Origin: Synergistaceae bacterium UBA6101
GTDB taxonomy: Bacteria > Synergistota > Synergistia > Synergistales > Synergistaceae
Length of the DNA: 39,840 bases
Assembly (NCBI GenBank): GCA_002428495.1
Contig: DIWR01000008.1
Span: 1 to 39,840, forward strand
Direction: 5' to 3'
The notes under the pieces were generated by a model. It saw only the letters and a list, made by a program, of their open reading frames with translations. It was not told the origin of the DNA and searched no databases. Shown here in pieces: positions 15,680 through 23,370 of the stretch. The stretch's first letter is position 1. Every line of letters begins with the position of its first letter. Made by a program: the position numbers and the translations under genes.

Positions 15680-15740
15680 TTCAAACACCTCCGTTTATAT
15701 TTGCAGCTGATTTTCAGCGTGCATCGTTAAAATTTTATTG

Positions 15741-15774
15741 CCAAACGTTCTTTTTGACCAGAGTCGGCGTTTGG
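15741..15774 (-). repeat. Inverted repeat in the GNAT-metK gap
   Basis: CCAAACG (15741-15747) and CGTTTGG (15768-15774) form a 7-bp stem. Inside the 20-nt loop a GAC-TCTG-GTC mini-stem can form on the minus strand. It lies 18 nt after the GNAT gene and about 60 nt before metK. It is followed by an A/T-rich stretch but no true U-run, so terminator function is doubtful; a leader structure is possible. Confidence 0.4.
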
Positions 15775-15791
15775 AGCCATTTAACTGGCTT

Positions 15792-16241
15792 TCAGGAATA
15801 TTCTATCGGCCTTCTCTGCATGATCAGGAGTCCGTCTCTCGTTTCAAACCCTAATTTGCACATGAAGTCTATAAGTTCACTCGTGTAGGTCACTATCAGG
15901 GGTACCGATTTTATGGCCGGATGGTTGAGAGCGTAGCGAAGCAGGCTTGAGCCCAGTCCTTTACCCTGGTGGTCAGGGTGGACAAGGACGTCCCATAGAG
16001 ATCCCCTGAATACAAAATCTGTGATGATGCGGCAGAAAGCAACAAGTTTGCCATTATATCTGACAGAAAAACACATACTCGTTCCCTCAAGCATCTTCCC
16101 GATCTGTTCAAGAGAGCGGCTCCTGCCCCAGAGTGTAAACCTGTACAGATCCTGGAGCTCTTCAGGCGTTATCGCGAGCTTGCTGTCGTAATAATAATAG
16201 CCCGGGCAGATAATATCGCTGTTTTCAAAATTTTGTTTCAT
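15792..16241 (-). CDS. GNAT-family N-acetyltransferase
   Basis: This is a single-domain GNAT enzyme of 149 residues that would transfer an acetyl group from acetyl-CoA to an amine. The CoA pyrophosphate-binding motif A is clear: VHPDHQGKGLGSSLL (about 87-101), preceded by the beta-strand pair CFSVRYNGKLVAFCRIITD. The Cys/Phe/Met-rich C-terminus (FMCKLGFETRDGLLIMQRR) matches the family's motif B region. The longer reading frame begins in the acidic/basic overlap with the upstream gene; the ATG at 16241 is chosen because GAGG lies 9 nt upstream. It overlaps the end of the zinc-ribbon gene by 17 nt, so the two are probably translated together. The substrate (small molecule or protein) is unknown. 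Confidence 0.86.
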   Translation of the reverse strand: MKQNFENSDIICPGYYYYDSKLAITPEELQDLYRFTLWGRSRSLEQIGKMLEGTSMCFSVRYNGKLVAFCRIITDFVFRGSLWDVLVHPDHQGKGLGSSLLRYALNHPAIKSVPLIVTYTSELIDFMCKLGFETRDGLLIMQRRPIEYS

Positions 16242-16524
16242 CCATATCATCCTCTGTTTCTTCTTCATCTTCTTCATCATAGCTGCAGCCTTCTCCGTTT
16301 TCCTGGCAGAAGGCAGGTTTCTCCTGCACATTACCAACAAGAGCAAGGCCTCCTATGATCTTTCGAAGATCTCCGCGTCTTGCATCCTTGCTTATGGTCA
16401 ATTCCATCACCTGTCCGGCACCGCACTTTGAACAGGTCCAAACAGCCCGTGCAATACCGTCCGGACCAGGAGAACCCGCAAGGACCTTAACCTCACCGCA
16501 TTTCTGGCAAGCTACTATAAGCAT
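16225..16524 (-). CDS. Small zinc-ribbon-like protein with an acidic tail
   Basis: I do not recognise a named family. The 99-residue protein has two CxxC knuckles, C6/C9 and C31/C34, separated by 21 residues, which should bind one zinc ion. A third pair, C73 and C80, is more widely spaced. The C-terminal 17 residues are almost all Asp and Glu (about 83-97), a low-complexity acidic tail. The ATG at 16524 has AGAGG 8 nt upstream. Its last codons overlap the start of the GNAT gene, so the pair likely forms a small operon and may act together. A nucleic-acid or protein-binding adaptor is possible; function is unknown. Confidence 0.75.
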   Translation of the reverse strand: MLIVACQKCGEVKVLAGSPGPDGIARAVWTCSKCGAGQVMELTISKDARRGDLRKIIGGLALVGNVQEKPAFCQENGEGCSYDEEDEEETEDDMDETKF

Positions 16525-16621
16525 ATGATAAACCTCTTTTCATCAGGCTTGAAAGGACCTGAAAACAGAAAGATGATCCTGCAGGCATTTATAATTAACT
16601 CAACATATCTAAATAATGACT

Positions 16622-17821
16622 TTAATTTGTTTTGAATCTAATCTTTACAGGACCTTCAGTGTAAATATCCTGTGCAGCAAAAATCCTGAGTCTTACATCT
16701 GATTTGGAGTTGGTAATATATTCAATGACTTGCATGAATTCAGATGTGTCAATCGAACCGACATTACCGCTCAAAGGGTCTCTAAGGACCCCTTCTCTGA
16801 CCGCCCTAGAATTAACGTCCCTGAGCATAATAAACAATGTCTCTTCCACGTCTTCCCTGGAAGAGCCTTTTTTTATATCCTTCTCTGCAAGCATATCCCC
16901 GGAATTAAATATCAATTTGGAATTGTACGTCTCCAATTCCGCCATTACAGGCTCCCCCTCAACAGCATTAGAAAGTGCGGTGAGCCTTAGCAGATAGCGC
17001 CCCGGGGTTTTAGAAATGACAGATTTTGCCCTGTCTATTGAGCTTTTATCGACCAAGGGCCTTTTAATAGACTCAGGCTTGGTTCCGAAACGGTAAGCGA
17101 GAAGAGCCTGAGCTTCTCCTATGAGTCTGTCTACAGCCTGATCGATCTGGTGCGCAGTTGATTCCGGCCCGCTTATTACCCCCTGTGCCAGTCTTTCTCC
17201 CGTCAAAGCTGCTATCCTGCCCTCTCTTAGATGCTGGATATCTGCTTTGAGCTTTTCTGCTTCTTGTTTAAGTGCGGTAACCGAAGCCTCAAGTTTTTTG
17301 CTTTCCTGCTCCAGGATAGCTTTTTCTTCTAAAAGCATCTTTTGTTCTTCTTCTGTTTTATCTTTTAATATTGTCATTTTTTCCAGTTCTGACCTGGCTT
17401 CTTTAAGGTTTTTAGTGCCAGATGAGAGCTTCTCCTCAAGGATTTGGAGTTCCTCCTGTTTTTCAATGACGTCTCCCTTGCTCCTGAACAGCTCCAACTC
17501 CATTTCCTGAATGTTGGTCCTGTTTTGCTGGAGCTCAGCAGTTAAGCTCGTTATCTGATTTTGTACATAATTCATGCTGAAAAGGGCTGTTCTTACAGGT
17601 TCGGAGGCAACACTGATAACAAGGAGAGTGAACAGTGCGATACCGATTCCTGTAATTACAGAAATTATCCTTGACGTATATTTGGGGCGAAGTTTTAAAA
17701 AAGTCACCCGTTTTTTGCCAAGCTTCATTCCAATTATGTCACCGGCCCACGCCACAACTGCACTGACAATTGCCAGTGTTCCAAGCAGGCTCCAATTCAT
17801 TTCTCTGAAGAGTTCAAACAA
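16622..17821 (-). CDS. DUF3084 membrane coiled-coil protein
   Basis: The 399-residue protein matches the DUF3084 family. Two N-terminal transmembrane helices (about 8-30 and 50-72) enclose a basic loop (KLGKKRVTFLKLRPKYTSR). A long Glu/Lys/Leu-rich coiled coil follows (about 84-200) and then a folded C-terminal part. Family function is unknown; similar proteins are thought to be envelope or cell-structure components. The start is a TTG at 17821 with GAGGGAG 8 nt upstream. An extended -10 element lies about 60 nt further up, so it likely begins its own transcript. The 97-nt gap to the next gene holds a weak inverted repeat. Confidence 0.85.
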   Translation of the reverse strand: MFELFREMNWSLLGTLAIVSAVVAWAGDIIGMKLGKKRVTFLKLRPKYTSRIISVITGIGIALFTLLVISVASEPVRTALFSMNYVQNQITSLTAELQQNRTNIQEMELELFRSKGDVIEKQEELQILEEKLSSGTKNLKEARSELEKMTILKDKTEEEQKMLLEEKAILEQESKKLEASVTALKQEAEKLKADIQHLREGRIAALTGERLAQGVISGPESTAHQIDQAVDRLIGEAQALLAYRFGTKPESIKRPLVDKSSIDRAKSVISKTPGRYLLRLTALSNAVEGEPVMAELETYNSKLIFNSGDMLAEKDIKKGSSREDVEETLFIMLRDVNSRAVREGVLRDPLSGNVGSIDTSEFMQVIEYITNSKSDVRLRIFAAQDIYTEGPVKIRFKTN

Positions 17822-17881
17822 TGACTTCTCTCCCTCGGCGAATGATAATCAAATGATTATAAACCTATCACAATTACTGAC

Positions 17882-17890
17882 ATTATAGCA
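17882..17890 (-). promoter_or_regulatory. Extended -10 promoter element for the DUF3084 gene
   Basis: Read on the minus strand the element is TGCTATAAT: a perfect -10 hexamer (17882-17887) preceded by the TGN of an extended -10. No good -35 is seen at 16-18 nt. Transcription would start near 17875, some 55 nt before the TTG start codon. A second TATAAT (17856-17861) lies closer but lacks the TGN and a -35. Confidence 0.5.
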
Positions 17891-17929
17891 GGATAATTTT
17901 ACCTGTTTTTTAAAAATATTGAAAAAGGA

Positions 17930-17966
17930 CAAAAAATTAAATGGTCCGGCTGGTGCCGGACCATTT
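17930..17966 (-). terminator. Intrinsic terminator of the lysine transaminase gene
   Basis: A GC-rich 10-bp stem (ATGGTCCGGC at 17941-17950 pairing with GCCGGACCAT at 17955-17964), extendable by two A-T pairs, closes on a 4-nt loop. On the minus strand it is followed by a TTTTTT tract (about 17931-17936). It lies 37 nt after the stop codon of the gene and insulates it from the DUF3084 gene. Confidence 0.85.
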
Positions 17967-18002
17967 TCATTTAAAGCAATGCCCCTTGTAAGGTTTGTTC
18001 TA

Positions 18003-19370
18003 TTACTTCTTGAAAACAGCCTTTGCAGCCTTGCGTGATATTTCGATACCTTTTTCGAGGTCTGCGACCGGCACATTAAGGGCCGGGCGGAACCGGACTG
18101 TATTACTGCCGCATCCGAGGATGAGCATCTTGTTGGCATGACACTCCTTGAGGAACTTGTCACGAAGCTCAGGTGAGCAGATGTCGTATGCGCACATGAG
18201 TCCCTTACCTCTTACGTTCCTGATAAATTCAGGGAACTCCGCCTGAAGTTCATGGAGTCCTTTGATGAGTGCCGGACCTGCTACATTACTTACGTAGTCG
18301 AGGACCTTCTCTTCGCGGTAGATCTCAAGGTACTTAGCTGCACGTACCATGTCCACTGTGTTGCCGCCCCATGTTGAATTGATACGGCTTGAAACTGTAA
18401 AGCAGTTCTTTTCTACTTCATCTACCCTGGGTCCTGCTATAAGTCCACAGACCTGGGCCTTCTTACCGAATGAGAAGATGTCCGGTTTGACGGGTGCGTG
18501 ATGCTCCCAGGCCCACATCTTACCTGTGATGCCCATTCCGCACTGGACTTCGTCGAAAATGAGCATGATGTCAGACTCATCGCAGATCTGGCGCAGCTGC
18601 TGATAGTACTCTGTGCGGAAATGATTGTCTCCGCCTTCGCCCTGGATCGTCTCGATAATGATAGCAGCAATACCGTTCGGGTCGCTGGCAATAGCATGTT
18701 TGATCTGTTTCAGTGACTGTGCTTCGAGCCACTCTACTTCTCCGATATGATCTTCAAGCGGGAAGGTGATCTTTGGGTTGAGTACACGCGGCCACTCCGT
18801 GAATTTGGCAAAACGCTGGTGTTTATTGGGGTCGTTAGTGTTGGTTACAGAGAGCGTGTAACCGCTGCGACCGTGGAACGCTTCATTGAAGTGCATTATT
18901 TTAGTTCCCACTTTGCCGTCATAAGCTTCGCCCTTTGTAATTTTACCCGCGGCAAGAAGCTTGCTGACTTTCCAGTCCATGGCAACTTTAAAGGTATTCT
19001 CTACGGCCAGTGTTCCATAGTCGATAAAGAACGTATGCCTGAATCCCTGAGGTACAGCTACCTCACCAAACATTTTCACAAATTCGGCCATTTCCTGAGT
19101 GTAAATATCCGAGTTAGCAACTTTGTTAATTGCTGCACGGAAAATTTTCTCTTTGAATTCAGGAGTCTCCAGCTTGGGGTGATTCATCCCAAAGGGCGAG
19201 GATGCGAAGAAGGTATAGAAGTCAAGCCAGTCGGCCCCACTTGCTGAATCATGAATGTGGCTGCCCCGTGATTTTTCCATGTCGATAACGATATCAAAAC
19301 CATCTCTGAGCAAAAGACTTTCAATTGTTTTAAAAACATCCTTGGGCTCTACTGAAAATTTTGCTGTCAT
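18003..19370 (-). CDS. lat: L-lysine 6-transaminase
   Basis: This class III, PLP-dependent aminotransferase of 455 residues moves the 6-amino group of lysine to 2-oxoglutarate. The product, aminoadipate semialdehyde, cyclises to piperideine-6-carboxylate, a first step of lysine breakdown. Matching features are FFIDYGTLAVENTFKVAMDW (114-133) at the cofactor phosphate site, IETIQGEGGD (239-248) with the substrate-gating Glu typical of LAT, the aspartate in FDEVQCGMG (272-280), and the PLP lysine near K303 in SFGKKAQVCG. The ATG at 19370 has AAGGAGG 8 nt upstream; the longer frame begins before this site. It is alone, with its own terminator and a long upstream gap. Ornithine or 4-aminobutyrate transaminases are less likely because their motifs differ. 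Confidence 0.9.
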   Translation of the reverse strand: MTAKFSVEPKDVFKTIESLLLRDGFDIVIDMEKSRGSHIHDSASGADWLDFYTFFASSPFGMNHPKLETPEFKEKIFRAAINKVANSDIYTQEMAEFVKMFGEVAVPQGFRHTFFIDYGTLAVENTFKVAMDWKVSKLLAAGKITKGEAYDGKVGTKIMHFNEAFHGRSGYTLSVTNTNDPNKHQRFAKFTEWPRVLNPKITFPLEDHIGEVEWLEAQSLKQIKHAIASDPNGIAAIIIETIQGEGGDNHFRTEYYQQLRQICDESDIMLIFDEVQCGMGITGKMWAWEHHAPVKPDIFSFGKKAQVCGLIAGPRVDEVEKNCFTVSSRINSTWGGNTVDMVRAAKYLEIYREEKVLDYVSNVAGPALIKGLHELQAEFPEFIRNVRGKGLMCAYDICSPELRDKFLKECHANKMLILGCGSNTVRFRPALNVPVADLEKGIEISRKAAKAVFKK

Positions 19371-19831
19371 TTGCACTACCTCCTTAGATTTTTGTACCAT
19401 ATATCATCATCAGTTCATTAATACACATTACCCACTCAATAAGTTTAGTTGCTGTTTTTTTTTAAATCAAGACCATATTTCCAGAATATAACATACAATT
19501 TCTGCAACACCAGACTTATTTTGCACTCTAAAATATAGTCGTTTTCGTAAAAAACAATAAAAATCTCCAATTACACAACTACAAAGCATCATTTAAGGGA
19601 CATATCCGAGAACTGAGATTGACGATAGATTGCATCATAAACTTTTATTTAATATACAATAAAGTTAAGTCTGATTATTCTGAATATAATGATCCGGCAA
19701 CCTAAGGGCTGATTACAATTTTCATCGCTGCAAGTAAAGCTTTTTTTTGAATCGTAGGATGTCGTTAGTTTCTTTTTGTGCCCCGAAGTTTATTTTTTAA
19801 TTCTCAGCAATACCCAAAGTAAACGACTGTC
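19371..19831. other. 461-nt AT-rich intergenic region between lat and mreB
   Basis: No coding region, tRNA or convincing small RNA is seen. The stretch is clearly richer in A and T than its neighbours, with homopolymer runs such as T9 at 19455-19463 and T8 near 19741. It must hold the lat promoter and the 3' end of the mreB transcript. No strong terminator for mreB was found. Confidence 0.6.
19442..19470 (-). promoter_or_regulatory. Weak candidate promoter for the lysine transaminase gene
   Basis: On the minus strand TTGATT (19465-19470) and TAAACT (19442-19447) are separated by 17 nt, each matching the consensus at 4 of 6 positions, with an A9 tract in the spacer. It would give a leader of about 65 nt. 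Other AT-rich hexamers nearby make the choice uncertain. Confidence 0.25.
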
Positions 19832-20869
19832 CTATCTTCCTTTATATCCTTGCCTTGTAGCTGAGTAGATAGCTCCTGTTTCCTTGAGTTTATCTATCGA
19901 TTCAAGGGCTATGCCGGTCCCCAGTGCAACGCACTCAGATGCAGACTCGGCAACCACGGCGTTTATCTCTGTTTCCTCTATTATCAGCTGATCAAGTCCG
20001 TTGAGGTATGCGCCTCCGCCCGTCAGGATTATTCCTCTGTCAATCACATCAGCTGCAAGCTCCGGCGGTGTTTTTTCCAATACCCTCTTAATACCTGCTA
20101 TGATCGCTCCGACAGGTTCTTCAATTGCCCTTGCAACATCCGAGCTGCTCACGGTTATCTGTCTCGGCAAACCCTGGACCAGATCTCGCCCTCTGATCTC
20201 CATTGTCTTTTCGGGCGTTCTTTCCCTGCATGATCCTATTGTTTTTTTGAGATCCTCGGCAGTTTGTTCTCCAATGGCCAGGTTATACTGGCGCCTCATA
20301 TACCTAATTATGGCTTCGTCAAATTTATCTCCTCCTACACGAAGAGATTCAAAAACGACAAGACCTCCAAGAGAAACTATCGCAACATCTGTCGTGCCGC
20401 CTCCTATATCGACTACCATGTTTCCTACCGGCTCACCTACCGGCATGTTGGCTCCGATCGCTGCGGCCATGGGCTCCTCAATCAAATATGCCTCTTTTGC
20501 GCCGACTTCAAGCGCGGCTTCAAGGACAGCTCGCCTCTCCACATCGGTCGCTCCGGCCGGGACGCCTATCATGACCCTGTGTCTGACGATCCTCTCCATG
20601 CCGGATGTAACTTTTTTTATAAACTCCCTCAGCATTACCTCTGTCATTGTGTAGTCAGCAATCACACCGTCTCTTAGTGGGCGTATCGCAACTACATTTT
20701 CTGGAGTTCTTCCTATCATTACCTTGGCATCCTCACCTACCGAAAGGATCTTGCCTGAATTCTGGTCAAGAGCTACTACAGAGGGTTCTCTGAGTACAAC
20801 TCCTTTTCCTTTTATGAATACTATTACAGTTGCAGTTCCAAGATCTATACCTATATCTTTGCTCCACAA
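19832..20869 (-). CDS. mreB: Rod-shape-determining protein MreB
   Basis: MreB is the bacterial actin that guides lateral wall synthesis in rod-shaped cells. The 345-residue protein has the actin-fold phosphate motifs: IGIDLGTATVIVFIKGKGVV near the N-terminus, MVVDIGGGTTDVAIVSLGG in the middle, and IILTGGGAYLNGLD near the C-terminus. The start is a TTG at 20869 with GGGAGG 9 nt upstream. It lies 73 nt after truA at the end of the ribosomal supercluster; no promoter or terminator was seen in that gap, so read-through from the cluster is possible. mreC and mreD are not in the window, so this could be a solitary or Mbl-type copy. Confidence 0.95.
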   Translation of the reverse strand: MWSKDIGIDLGTATVIVFIKGKGVVLREPSVVALDQNSGKILSVGEDAKVMIGRTPENVVAIRPLRDGVIADYTMTEVMLREFIKKVTSGMERIVRHRVMIGVPAGATDVERRAVLEAALEVGAKEAYLIEEPMAAAIGANMPVGEPVGNMVVDIGGGTTDVAIVSLGGLVVFESLRVGGDKFDEAIIRYMRRQYNLAIGEQTAEDLKKTIGSCRERTPEKTMEIRGRDLVQGLPRQITVSSSDVARAIEEPVGAIIAGIKRVLEKTPPELAADVIDRGIILTGGGAYLNGLDQLIIEETEINAVVAESASECVALGTGIALESIDKLKETGAIYSATRQGYKGR

Positions 20870-20942
20870 ATCAGTCAGCCTCCCAAACTTACAAGGATGC
20901 CCAGCAACGGCTCCCGCTCATAAACGACAAAATCATTTTACA

Positions 20943-21719
20943 TCAAAGAGCTCTGTTGTGGCTATTCCACAAAGGCTCCCCGTATTCTATTCTCCACAAA
21001 AAAAGACCGTTTGGCGGAAAGGTCCTGCCCGTGTGACTCTTATCAGACCCTGGCTCAAAAAGAGACTTCATCCACTCAGGCTCTCTTTCACCTTTGGCAA
21101 CAAGTTCGAGATTACCCATTATCATCCTTACCATGTTCGTCAAAAAACCATTGCCGACGATCCTAAGCCAGATCAATGGCCCACGTCTTCGCAGTTTAAC
21201 TTCGTACATCGTTCTGACAGGGTTATCAGGAACGTTACGTGCACGGCAGAAATTCGAAAAATTATGTTCACCCTCAAGATAACAACAGGCTTCAGAAGCA
21301 AGTTCCCAATCGTATCTGTCCCCCATGATCCAGTGGGTGAATGGTGCAATGTGTGGGTATCTTGTCTTCCCGGTCCAGAGAAAATAAACATATTCCCTTT
21401 TTAGGGCATCATATCTGGCATGAAAGACATGACTTGTCTTCTTCAGTCTCATTGCTGAGATGCCTTCTGGAAGGTTGGAATTCAAAGCCATCAACAATCT
21501 GTATTCATCCCATTCCTTTGACATGTCGAAACTGCATACCTGCGCTCTGGCGTGCACTCCTGAGTCAGTCCTCCCAGCGCCTGTCACCGAAACAGGCTGT
21601 TTGTTGAGCATAGAGAGCACATCTTCAACGGCTTTCTGAACGGAAAGCCGGCCAGGCTGCACCTGCCATCCGGAGTAAGAGCCACCATTATAGCTCAATT
21701 CAGCAGCATACCTTGTCAT
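20943..21719 (-). CDS. truA: tRNA pseudouridine(38-40) synthase TruA
   Basis: TruA converts uridines 38-40 in the anticodon arm of many tRNAs to pseudouridine. The 258-residue protein has the catalytic aspartate D52 in GAGRTDSGVHA, the N-terminal LSYNGGSYSGWQVQP motif and the C-terminal FLTNMVRMIMG segment. The ATG at 21719 (MTRYAAEL) is preferred; a GTG four codons upstream at 21731 lies inside the ecfT end and lacks a ribosome site. Only 2 nt separate it from the ecfT stop codon, so translation is probably coupled. The ecf-truA order after rplQ is also found in Clostridia and Bacilli. Confidence 0.95.
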   Translation of the reverse strand: MTRYAAELSYNGGSYSGWQVQPGRLSVQKAVEDVLSMLNKQPVSVTGAGRTDSGVHARAQVCSFDMSKEWDEYRLLMALNSNLPEGISAMRLKKTSHVFHARYDALKREYVYFLWTGKTRYPHIAPFTHWIMGDRYDWELASEACCYLEGEHNFSNFCRARNVPDNPVRTMYEVKLRRRGPLIWLRIVGNGFLTNMVRMIMGNLELVAKGEREPEWMKSLFEPGSDKSHTGRTFPPNGLFLWRIEYGEPLWNSHNRAL

Positions 21720-21721
21720 CG

Positions 21722-22531
21722 TTACATGCACCTGTTCAGGGAGATCACTGCGGCAGAAAAAACAACGAAAGCTGTCAAAGCTTTATTTTCAGCACTTCCC
21801 CATGTGAGCGGATACATTCTTACCCTGCCTTTTCCGCCTCTGTAACACCTTGCCTCCATTGCGGAAGCAAGCGTGTCTGCACGTTTGAACACAAGAACAA
21901 AGAGCGGTATCAGAACAGGGATGTATGCTTTGGCTCTTTTTATAAGGCCTCCGCTCACAAAATCTGCCCCTCTTGAAACCTGTGCATTTATGATCCTCTC
22001 GGTCTCTTCAAACAGAGTTGGAATAAATCTCAGGGCTATCGTCATCATCATTGCCACCTCATGAGCAGGAAAGCCAAAACGCGTGAGAGGTCCAAAAGCT
22101 GCTTCCAGACCGTCAGAAAGTTCGGAAGGACTGGTAGTAAAAGTAAGCAAGGCAGTGAATAAAACAAGCAGGTATAGCCTCAACCCCATTCGAAGGGCTG
22201 TCACAGTCCCTTCGACGCTGGCTTTCAGCGGTCCTATAGAGAAAATGATATTGCTGCCGCCTGTAAAAAAAATATTAAGAAGTGATGTAAAAATTATAAG
22301 TACCAGTATTGGTTTGGCTGATTTTATCAATGCTTTTGCAGGTATTTGAGACCTCTTTGCTGTGAAGATAATTAAAGATGCCCACATTGCCATCGCAGGA
22401 AAGCTTCCTGAAATAAAAATCAAAATCATTGAGAGCACTGTAATAAGAAGTTTACAGCGTGGATCGAGTTTGTGGATGAAAGAATCGGCAGGTATATACT
22501 GGCCCAGGGTAACACCTTTAATCAGCGACAT
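21722..22531 (-). CDS. ecfT: ECF transporter transmembrane protein EcfT
   Basis: EcfT is the membrane scaffold of energy-coupling-factor vitamin transporters; it links the two ATPases to the substrate-binding S component. The 269-residue protein has several hydrophobic helices and the two cytoplasmic coupling motifs with the typical Ala-Arg-Gly signatures, VSRGADF and MEARCYRGG. The ATG at 22531 overlaps the end of ecfA2 by 10 nt. With ecfA1 and ecfA2 it forms a complete energising module, but no S component is in the window, so it is probably a group II system shared by S components encoded elsewhere. The substrate (for example riboflavin, biotin, folate or thiamine) cannot be predicted. Confidence 0.94.
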   Translation of the reverse strand: MSLIKGVTLGQYIPADSFIHKLDPRCKLLITVLSMILIFISGSFPAMAMWASLIIFTAKRSQIPAKALIKSAKPILVLIIFTSLLNIFFTGGSNIIFSIGPLKASVEGTVTALRMGLRLYLLVLFTALLTFTTSPSELSDGLEAAFGPLTRFGFPAHEVAMMMTIALRFIPTLFEETERIINAQVSRGADFVSGGLIKRAKAYIPVLIPLFVLVFKRADTLASAMEARCYRGGKGRVRMYPLTWGSAENKALTAFVVFSAAVISLNRCM

Positions 22532-23370
22532 CTCATTTTAGCCGCCTTGATCTGCTCTGCAAGCCGATATGGGTCTGAAGTTAAATTTTCTATGCTGCCT
22601 GTTTTTTTCAGTTCATATGATAGAGAGAGGATATCAGGGAGTATGAGGCCTTTAACGTTAATGTTGGACAGCATCTCCGATATCTCCGAAGGAGTACCGT
22701 ATGCAGTTACCGTACCTTCAGAAATAATCAGTATCCTGTCGCTGATATTCAACGCCAGTTCGAGGTCATGTGTTATGTGGATCACGCAAATCCCTTTTTC
22801 AGACATAGATCTTAAAAGAAGGGTGAGCTCGCACACACCTGTAAAATCAAGCCCTGCGGTAGGTTCATCCAGTACAAGGTAGCCGGGTTCTGATGCAAGT
22901 ACAGAGGCAATTGCCACACGCCTCTTCTCTCCTCCGGAAAGGAGGAACGGGTTGGCTGAAGCAAAAGAGTTGTCCAATCCTATCAGATCCATTGCCTCAA
23001 ACACTCTTTCTTCTAGAGCTTCACCCCTCTTTCCCCAGTTATAAGGCCCGAATGAGATCTCATCACGGACTGTTTCAGCAAATATCTGCTGTTCAGGGTA
23101 CTGGAAAACAAGACCGACGCACTGACGGATCTTTTTGAGGTTGTTAGGCTCGCTGTCTGTTTTTAAACCGTCAACTATCACTTCACCGGACTGGGGGACC
23201 AAAAGGCCATTTAAATGCATAGCCAGTGTAGATTTTCCACTGCCGGTATGACCGACTATCGAAAGGATCTCGCCCTTCTCTGCGTTAAATGAGACATTTT
23301 GAAGGGCTTTTGCCTCAGTGGGCAGCCCAGGATTATAGGTAAAACTTAGTTTTTTTACTGTAAGAGACAT
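22522..23370 (-). CDS. ecfA2: ECF transporter ATP-binding protein EcfA2
   Basis: This second ABC ATPase of the ECF module has 282 residues. Motifs seen are Walker A GHTGSGKST (40-48), the signature LSGGEKRRVA, Walker B YLVLDEPTAGLD and the switch histidine in VIHITHDLE. The N-terminal half is a standard nucleotide-binding domain and the C-terminal tail is the extra segment typical of EcfA. It is paired with EcfA1 to form a heterodimer that powers EcfT. Its start overlaps the end of ecfA1 by 16 nt and its end overlaps ecfT by 10 nt, so translation is tightly coupled. EcfA2 is assigned by its second position in the operon and its DEPTAGLD Walker B. Confidence 0.93.
   Translation of the reverse strand: MSLTVKKLSFTYNPGLPTEAKALQNVSFNAEKGEILSIVGHTGSGKSTLAMHLNGLLVPQSGEVIVDGLKTDSEPNNLKKIRQCVGLVFQYPEQQIFAETVRDEISFGPYNWGKRGEALEERVFEAMDLIGLDNSFASANPFLLSGGEKRRVAIASVLASEPGYLVLDEPTAGLDFTGVCELTLLLRSMSEKGICVIHITHDLELALNISDRILIISEGTVTAYGTPSEISEMLSNINVKGLILPDILSLSYELKKTGSIENLTSDPYRLAEQIKAAKMRCR

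Noticed and set aside
15680..15791. SAM riboswitch before metK
   Set aside because: The gap is only 112 nt and the conserved helices and core of SAM-I, SAM-II or SAM-III were not recognised; only a simple hairpin remains.
18003..19370. Ornithine or 4-aminobutyrate aminotransferase
   Set aside because: The IETIQGEGGD and GTLAVENTFKVAMDW blocks fit L-lysine 6-transaminase better than the motifs of those enzymes.
20001..20654. Plus-strand open frame of 217 residues
   Set aside because: It is antisense to mreB and is explained by codon structure of that gene.
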